Assembly: GCA_017959005.1 (NCBI GenBank)
Contig: JAGDBO010000012.1
Location: 62,001 to 126,000, forward strand
Direction of reading: 5' to 3'
Origin: Bacteroidales bacterium
Lineage (GTDB): Bacteria; Bacteroidota; Bacteroidia; Bacteroidales; UBA932
DNA length: 64,000 bases
Positions 63,217 through 64,000 of this stretch are shown here, in pieces. The translations under genes and the position numbers were made by a program. A model generated the notes under the pieces. The model searched no databases and had not been told where the DNA came from. It saw nothing but the letters and a program-made list of their open reading frames with translations. Each line of letters begins with the position of its first letter. The first letter of the stretch is position 1.

Positions 63217-64000
63217 ATGCAGAAATCTATCGTAATCCTTACAGGCGGTGGTCCCGCCCCTGGAATGAATACTGTTGTGGGCAGTATAACAAAGACATTT
63301 ATAAGCAACGGATACAGAGTACTGGGACTTCACGGCGGTTACAAGGGACTTTTCTCCCCTAATCCAAATTATTGTGAGTTAGACTTTTTTAAGGCAGACG
63401 ACATCTTCAACAGAGGTGGTTCTTTCTTGGTAATGAGCCGTTTCAAACCAACCCAGGAGGATTTTGATAAGAATTTCAACCTTAAGTTCTTCCAGGACAA
63501 CAACATTGAACTTCTGGTAACTATTGGCGGTGACGATACCGCTTCTACCGCAAACAGAATTGCAAAGTTCCTCAAAGAGAAGAACTTCCCAATTGCAAAT
63601 ATTCACGTTCCAAAGACCATAGATAACGATCTTCCTCTTCCTCAGAACATTCCAACGTTCGGATACAACTCCGCAAAGGGTGAGGGAACCAGAATTGCAG
63701 CCTCAGTTTACGAGGATGCAAGAACAAACCACACCTGGTTTGTAATCTCTGCAATGGGCCGCAGCGCAGGTCACCTTGCACTTGCAATCGGTTATACCAA
63801 CCACTTCCCAATGATTGTTATCCCTGAGATGTTCAACAAGAGCGATATCTCAGTTGAGAAGATTCTTAACATGGCAATCTCCTCAATCATAAAGAGAAAG
63901 ATACTTGGTATTGAGTATGGTGCAATCATAATTTCCGAGGGTGTATTTGAGGGCTTCTCCCCTGAGGACCTCAAGGAGTTCGGAGTTAGTTTCTCTTACG
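63217..64000 (+). CDS. pfp: 6-phosphofructokinase, PPi-type (3' truncated by window)
   Basis: The frame opens at 63217 and has no stop before the window ends, giving 261 residues of a phosphofructokinase. The ATG gives MQKSIVILTGGGPAPGMNT. Two positions that decide the phosphoryl donor read as in pyrophosphate-dependent enzymes: GGDD (residues 104-107, ATP enzymes have GGDG) and PKTIDND (132-138, ATP enzymes have PGTIDND). AMGRSAGHLAL is the substrate-binding segment. PPi use is inferred from these residues and not proven. The C-terminus lies beyond the window. Confidence 0.9.
   Translation, partial: MQKSIVILTGGGPAPGMNTVVGSITKTFISNGYRVLGLHGGYKGLFSPNPNYCELDFFKADDIFNRGGSFLVMSRFKPTQEDFDKNFNLKFFQDNNIELLVTIGGDDTASTANRIAKFLKEKNFPIANIHVPKTIDNDLPLPQNIPTFGYNSAKGEGTRIAASVYEDARTNHTWFVISAMGRSAGHLALAIGYTNHFPMIVIPEMFNKSDISVEKILNMAISSIIKRKILGIEYGAIIISEGVFEGFSPEDLKEFGVSFSY

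Noticed and set aside
1..64000. Search for tRNA, rRNA, CRISPR arrays, insertion sequences and prophage genes
   Set aside because: No transposase, integrase, direct-repeat array or RNA gene pattern was recognised by eye; short RNAs cannot be excluded without covariance searches.

Overview
The window is a dense, plasmid- or phage-free stretch of chromosome that fits a member of the Bacteroidales (phylum Bacteroidota), probably an anaerobic amino-acid fermenter. Supporting evidence: several intergenic gaps carry the Bacteroidota-type promoter element TAnnTTTG; there are DUF1573, DUF4838, DUF3857 and PorT-like/Ig-like families typical of the phylum; outer-membrane beta-barrels and lipoproteins show a two-membrane envelope; and the lysine-to-butyrate pathway, [FeFe]-hydrogenase and A-type flavoprotein indicate strict anaerobiosis. 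A genus cannot be named from the sequence alone.

Layout. 1-12780 (+): an essentially complete lysine fermentation operon (CoA-transferase A, kal, kce, kdd, kamA, a P-loop protein, a MutS-like ATPase, kamD, kamE, CoA-transferase B, bcd, etfB, etfA), closed by a bidirectional terminator. 12848-17024 (-): hydB-hydA-hydC, an electron-bifurcating type [FeFe]-hydrogenase. 17304-17507 (+): a tiny lipoprotein with its own promoter and terminator. 17584-25797 (-): five genes resembling, by architecture, an exopolysaccharide synthesis/export machine (HEAT-repeat membrane protein, GT2 synthase, TPR plus outer-membrane barrel, DUF4838 lipoprotein, DUF1573 lipoprotein). 25931-32709 (-): MarR regulator, four or five heterodisulfide-reductase-like subunits and a cysteate-synthase-like enzyme. 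32774-38055 (-): carA, carB, Na+/Ca2+ antiporter. 38068-39684 (-): C69 dipeptidase. 39753-40645 (+): lysine exporter LysO encoded as two overlapping genes. 40721-51080 (+): histidine degradation (ftcD fusion, hutU, hutH, hutI) followed by two transglutaminase-like envelope proteins. 51084-63137 (-): ligA, flavodiiron protein, YihY, hydG, rel, Ig-like lipoprotein, beta-barrel protein, ispG. 63217-end (+): a PPi-type phosphofructokinase running off the window.

How it fits together. Lysine is isomerised by KamA and KamDE, oxidised by Kdd, cleaved by Kce with acetyl-CoA, deaminated by Kal to crotonyl-CoA, reduced by Bcd-EtfAB, and released as butyrate by the CoA-transferase. If the Etf is bifurcating, reduced ferredoxin plus NADH could be oxidised by HydABC to H2; HydG, needed to build the hydrogenase active site, is encoded 40 kb away in a housekeeping operon. 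Histidine is taken to glutamate and folate-bound one-carbon units, and a secreted dipeptidase could supply amino acids, so the window describes a proteolytic/amino-acid-fermenting lifestyle. The most open questions are the P-loop/MutS-like pair inside the lysine operon, the Hdr-like/cysteate synthase operon, and the exopolysaccharide-like locus. No tRNA, rRNA, CRISPR array, insertion sequence or prophage was recognised.
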